The position numbers and the translations under genes are program-made. A stretch of 64,000 bases of DNA, taken from assembly GCF_000425545.1 (NCBI RefSeq), contig NZ_AUDQ01000001.1:124001-188000 (forward strand). Reading direction: 5' to 3'. Of the stretch, positions 62,353 to 64,000 are shown in pieces. The stretch's first letter is position 1. The number at the start of each line of letters is the position of its first letter. The notes under the pieces are model-generated. The model was not told the origin of the DNA. It did no database searches and worked only from the letters and a program-made list of their open reading frames with translations. The stretch is from Sporosarcina ureae DSM 2281. GTDB lineage: Bacteria; Bacillota; Bacilli; Bacillales_A; Planococcaceae.

Positions 62353-63173
62353 ACTATCTAACTGTTATTGATGATACGTTACACTACTCTGCTTCAGTAA
62401 AGCCCATTGAACTCTATGTATTTCTAGATCCTTATTGTAAGGATTGTTGGTCACTGCAACCATTGCTACGTAAAATGCAAGTCCAATACGATCATTATTT
62501 TACGTTACGCATCGCGTTGAGAACGCCTATGACAAAACTGAATCCACCTTCTTTAATAGATCCGAACGATGCCAAGTCAACGAAGCGGTCAAATCCTTGT
62601 TTTCCTAATATTGCAGTAAAAGCTGCTGAGTTCCAAGGTAAGAGAGCTGGATTCCGTTACTTGTCCTGTTTACTTGAGTATTCCTTTTTGAAAAAGCGTG
62701 ACGTCGCATCCTATTCAGTACTCATTGAAATTGCTGCACGCATTAATTTAGACGTAGATGAATTTATTGCAGATTTTACTTCTGAAGAAACATCACGTGC
62801 TTTGCAAGTCGATATGTATTTAGGTAACGAAATGGAAGTGGATGAAGCTCCAACTTTCGTCTTCTTCAATAGCAACATTGAAGACGAAGGATTGAAAGTG
62901 AGCGGTCTCTATGACTATGCAATCTACGAACAGATTTTAGAAGAACTAGTCGGAGGACAACTTCTACCAGAGATGCCCCCTTCTATTGATTCTTTGTTCA
63001 ATCGCTTCGATCTACTCACCACGACAGAAATTGCAGAAATGGGTCATGTGACAGAAAAAGAAGCTGAACGCGAATTAAAGAAACGCTTACTGAAACAGGA
63101 AATCGAACGGATTCCATTTCAAGATCGTACGTTATGGCGCAAAAAGCAACCTAATTGTTCACTAATTAAATAG
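62349..63173 (+). CDS. spxH: Spx adaptor protein SpxH (YjbH)
   Basis: 274-aa DsbA-like fold protein. DPYCKDCWSLQPLLRKM carries the CxxC (about residues 30-33). YjbH/SpxH delivers the stress regulator Spx to ClpXP; the C-terminal winged-helix-like part is rich in Lys/Arg/Glu. Start GTG 62349, 7 bases after GAGGAGG. Translationally coupled to the haemoglobin gene. Confidence 0.92.
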   Translation: MNYLTVIDDTLHYSASVKPIELYVFLDPYCKDCWSLQPLLRKMQVQYDHYFTLRIALRTPMTKLNPPSLIDPNDAKSTKRSNPCFPNIAVKAAEFQGKRAGFRYLSCLLEYSFLKKRDVASYSVLIEIAARINLDVDEFIADFTSEETSRALQVDMYLGNEMEVDEAPTFVFFNSNIEDEGLKVSGLYDYAIYEQILEELVGGQLLPEMPPSIDSLFNRFDLLTTTEIAEMGHVTEKEAERELKKRLLKQEIERIPFQDRTLWRKKQPNCSLIK

Positions 63174-63184
63174 CCCTTATACTT

Positions 63185-63222
63185 GTCGAAGCCCACCAAT
63201 TACTTGGGGGCTTCGACTTTTT
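63185..63222 (+). terminator. Terminator of yjbI-spxH
   Basis: TCGAAGCCC.CCAA/TTGG.GGCTTCGA stem with CTTTTTAC tail, 15 bases past the spxH stop. Confidence 0.88.
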
Positions 63223-63240
63223 ACTATGAAAATAACATAA

Positions 63241-63283
63241 AGAAAAGAGCATCCGCTCCTGGGGGGGAGTGAATGCTCTTCTT
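63241..63283 (-). terminator. Probable terminator of pepF
   Basis: AAGAGCAT/ATGCTCTT with inner ACTCC/GGAG pairing around a G7 run, T-rich on the minus side (TTTTCTTTATG). It is 170 bases past the pepF stop; the stretch between (63284-63456) has no gene that I can support. Confidence 0.6.
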
Positions 63284-63456
63284 CAAAGGGAATGGGAGAA
63301 ATGTTCACGTTCAAACAAAAGGGGTGTATGTTTGGTATGTGATTTATTCCACATTAACACCATATCATAAATGACTTATGACTTCAACAAATTATAACAG
63401 CTTTCATTTAAATGTCACGGTATTCGCAGATGTCTGTCGAAACACGGAATCGAAAA

Positions 63457-64000
63457 TTACCCTCTTTTTGCTAATAAACGTTCCAGCTCATCTAATCGCG
63501 CTTCAAATACTCGGCAAGCTTCTTCGATCGGTTTTTCAGATGTCATATCGACACCCGCTTTTTTCAGTACTTCGATAGGATAATCCGATGATCCCGCCTT
63601 CAAGAAGTTCGTAATATAACGTTCTACTGCAGGCTCTCCCTCTTCTAGAATCTGCTTACTGAGTGCTACAGCTGCACTATATCCTGTCGCGTATTGATAG
63701 ACATAATAATTCATATAGAAGTGAGGAATACGTGCCCATTCTAAACCGATTTCCTCGTCACTAACAATCGCGTCACCATAATACTTTTTATTTAACGCAT
63801 AATATTCCTCTGTTAACTTTTCAGCCGTTAATGGCACACCTTCTTGATCCAGCTTATGGATTAAGTGTTCGTATTCCGCAAACATGGTCTGGCGGAACAC
63901 CGTCGCACGGAATCCATCTAGCCAATAGTTCAACAAGTAGATTCGCTGATCTTCGTCTGTCGTCACTTTCAATAAGTGATCATTCAGCAATGCTTCATTG
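63457..64000 (-). CDS. pepF: Oligoendopeptidase F (partial, C-terminal 181 residues)
   Basis: Only the C-terminal part of this M3-family zinc metallopeptidase is in the window; the HEXXH site lies further right, outside. Recognised by DGFRATVFRQTMFAEYEHLIHK and HFYMNYYVYQYATGYSAAVALSKQIL. Cytoplasmic peptide hydrolysis. In B. subtilis pepF (yjbG) is the neighbour of spxH (yjbH), which fits. Confidence 0.93.
   Translation of the reverse strand, partial: NEALLNDHLLKVTTDEDQRIYLLNYWLDGFRATVFRQTMFAEYEHLIHKLDQEGVPLTAEKLTEEYYALNKKYYGDAIVSDEEIGLEWARIPHFYMNYYVYQYATGYSAAVALSKQILEEGEPAVERYITNFLKAGSSDYPIEVLKKAGVDMTSEKPIEEACRVFEARLDELERLLAKRG

Overview
The window reads as a chromosomal stretch of a low-GC, endospore-forming Firmicute. 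Gene content and order follow Bacillus subtilis in blocks: suhB/yktB/yktA/pdh/ykyA/def/rpoY/rnjA/ktrC, ccpC/darB, yjcH-G-F/spoVIF/yjcZ, cotZ/cotO, and yjbO/nadK/yjbL/yjbJ/yjbI/spxH/pepF. Other features point to the Planococcaceae (Sporosarcina-like; inference): murE sits next to prfC as in staphylococci, and prfC itself is absent from B. subtilis. I see no prophage, insertion sequence, CRISPR array or defence island. This is core genome with a few structured repeats.

Layout. 1-9.3 kb: partial inositol monophosphatase, small yktA/yktB genes, a nitronate monooxygenase, the four-gene pyruvate dehydrogenase operon (pdhA-B-C-lpd, minus strand, with a strong promoter and a terminator) and the YkyA lipoprotein. 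9.4-12.3 kb: peptide deformylase, a tiny 23-codon reading frame with its own expression signals, RNA polymerase epsilon and RNase J1. 12.3-16.8 kb: KtrC and the potABCD polyamine importer. 17-19.9 kb: peroxiredoxin/thioredoxin pair ykuU-ykuV behind a PerR/Fur-like palindrome, and an MFS pump. 20-24.6 kb: ccpC, a DHA2 exporter, the c-di-AMP-binding CBS protein DarB and a 3-hydroxyisobutyrate-dehydrogenase-like enzyme. 24.7-27.5 kb: an unlisted Spo0E-like phosphatase gene with a Spo0A box, a DUF2187 protein, a lipoprotein and a soluble sensor kinase. 27.7-35.4 kb: B12-binding radical SAM protein, KtrD, a TerC/YkoY protein under a yybP-ykoY (Mn2+) riboswitch, and a SwrC-like RND pump. 35.6-44.7 kb: murE-prfC, a second soluble PAS kinase, aldehyde dehydrogenase, a metal P-type ATPase with a CadC/ArsR-type operator, and a pseudouridine synthase. 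44.9-49.4 kb: tRNA-Val(GAC), a 49-aa protein and a TAXI-TRAP importer under a cre site. 49.5-50.2 kb: unexplained structured, GC-rich DNA. 50.2-57 kb: pgpA-like gene, yjcHGF, then a sporulation cluster (spoVIF, yjcZ-like, yhcN-like/spoVAC/D/Eb, cotZ-like, cotO-like) with readable SigG and SigK promoters. 57-64 kb: mgtE, yjbO, nadK, UPF0738, lytic transglycosylase, truncated haemoglobin, spxH and partial pepF.

Three themes recur. Potassium/c-di-AMP: KtrC, KtrD and DarB are all members of families that bind c-di-AMP. Sporulation: two soluble Kin-like kinases, a Spo0E-like phosphatase and the late forespore/coat genes span initiation to coat. Metals and redox: Mn riboswitch, metal-ATPase operator, peroxiredoxin operon, SpxH and truncated haemoglobin.

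The most unusual signals are the family of foldback intergenic repeats (1.8 kb, 20 kb, 61.7 kb), the structured block at 49.6-50.1 kb, and the tiny promoter-ORF-terminator unit at 10.03-10.19 kb. Starts were reassigned where a ribosome binding site clearly favoured a codon inside the longest frame.
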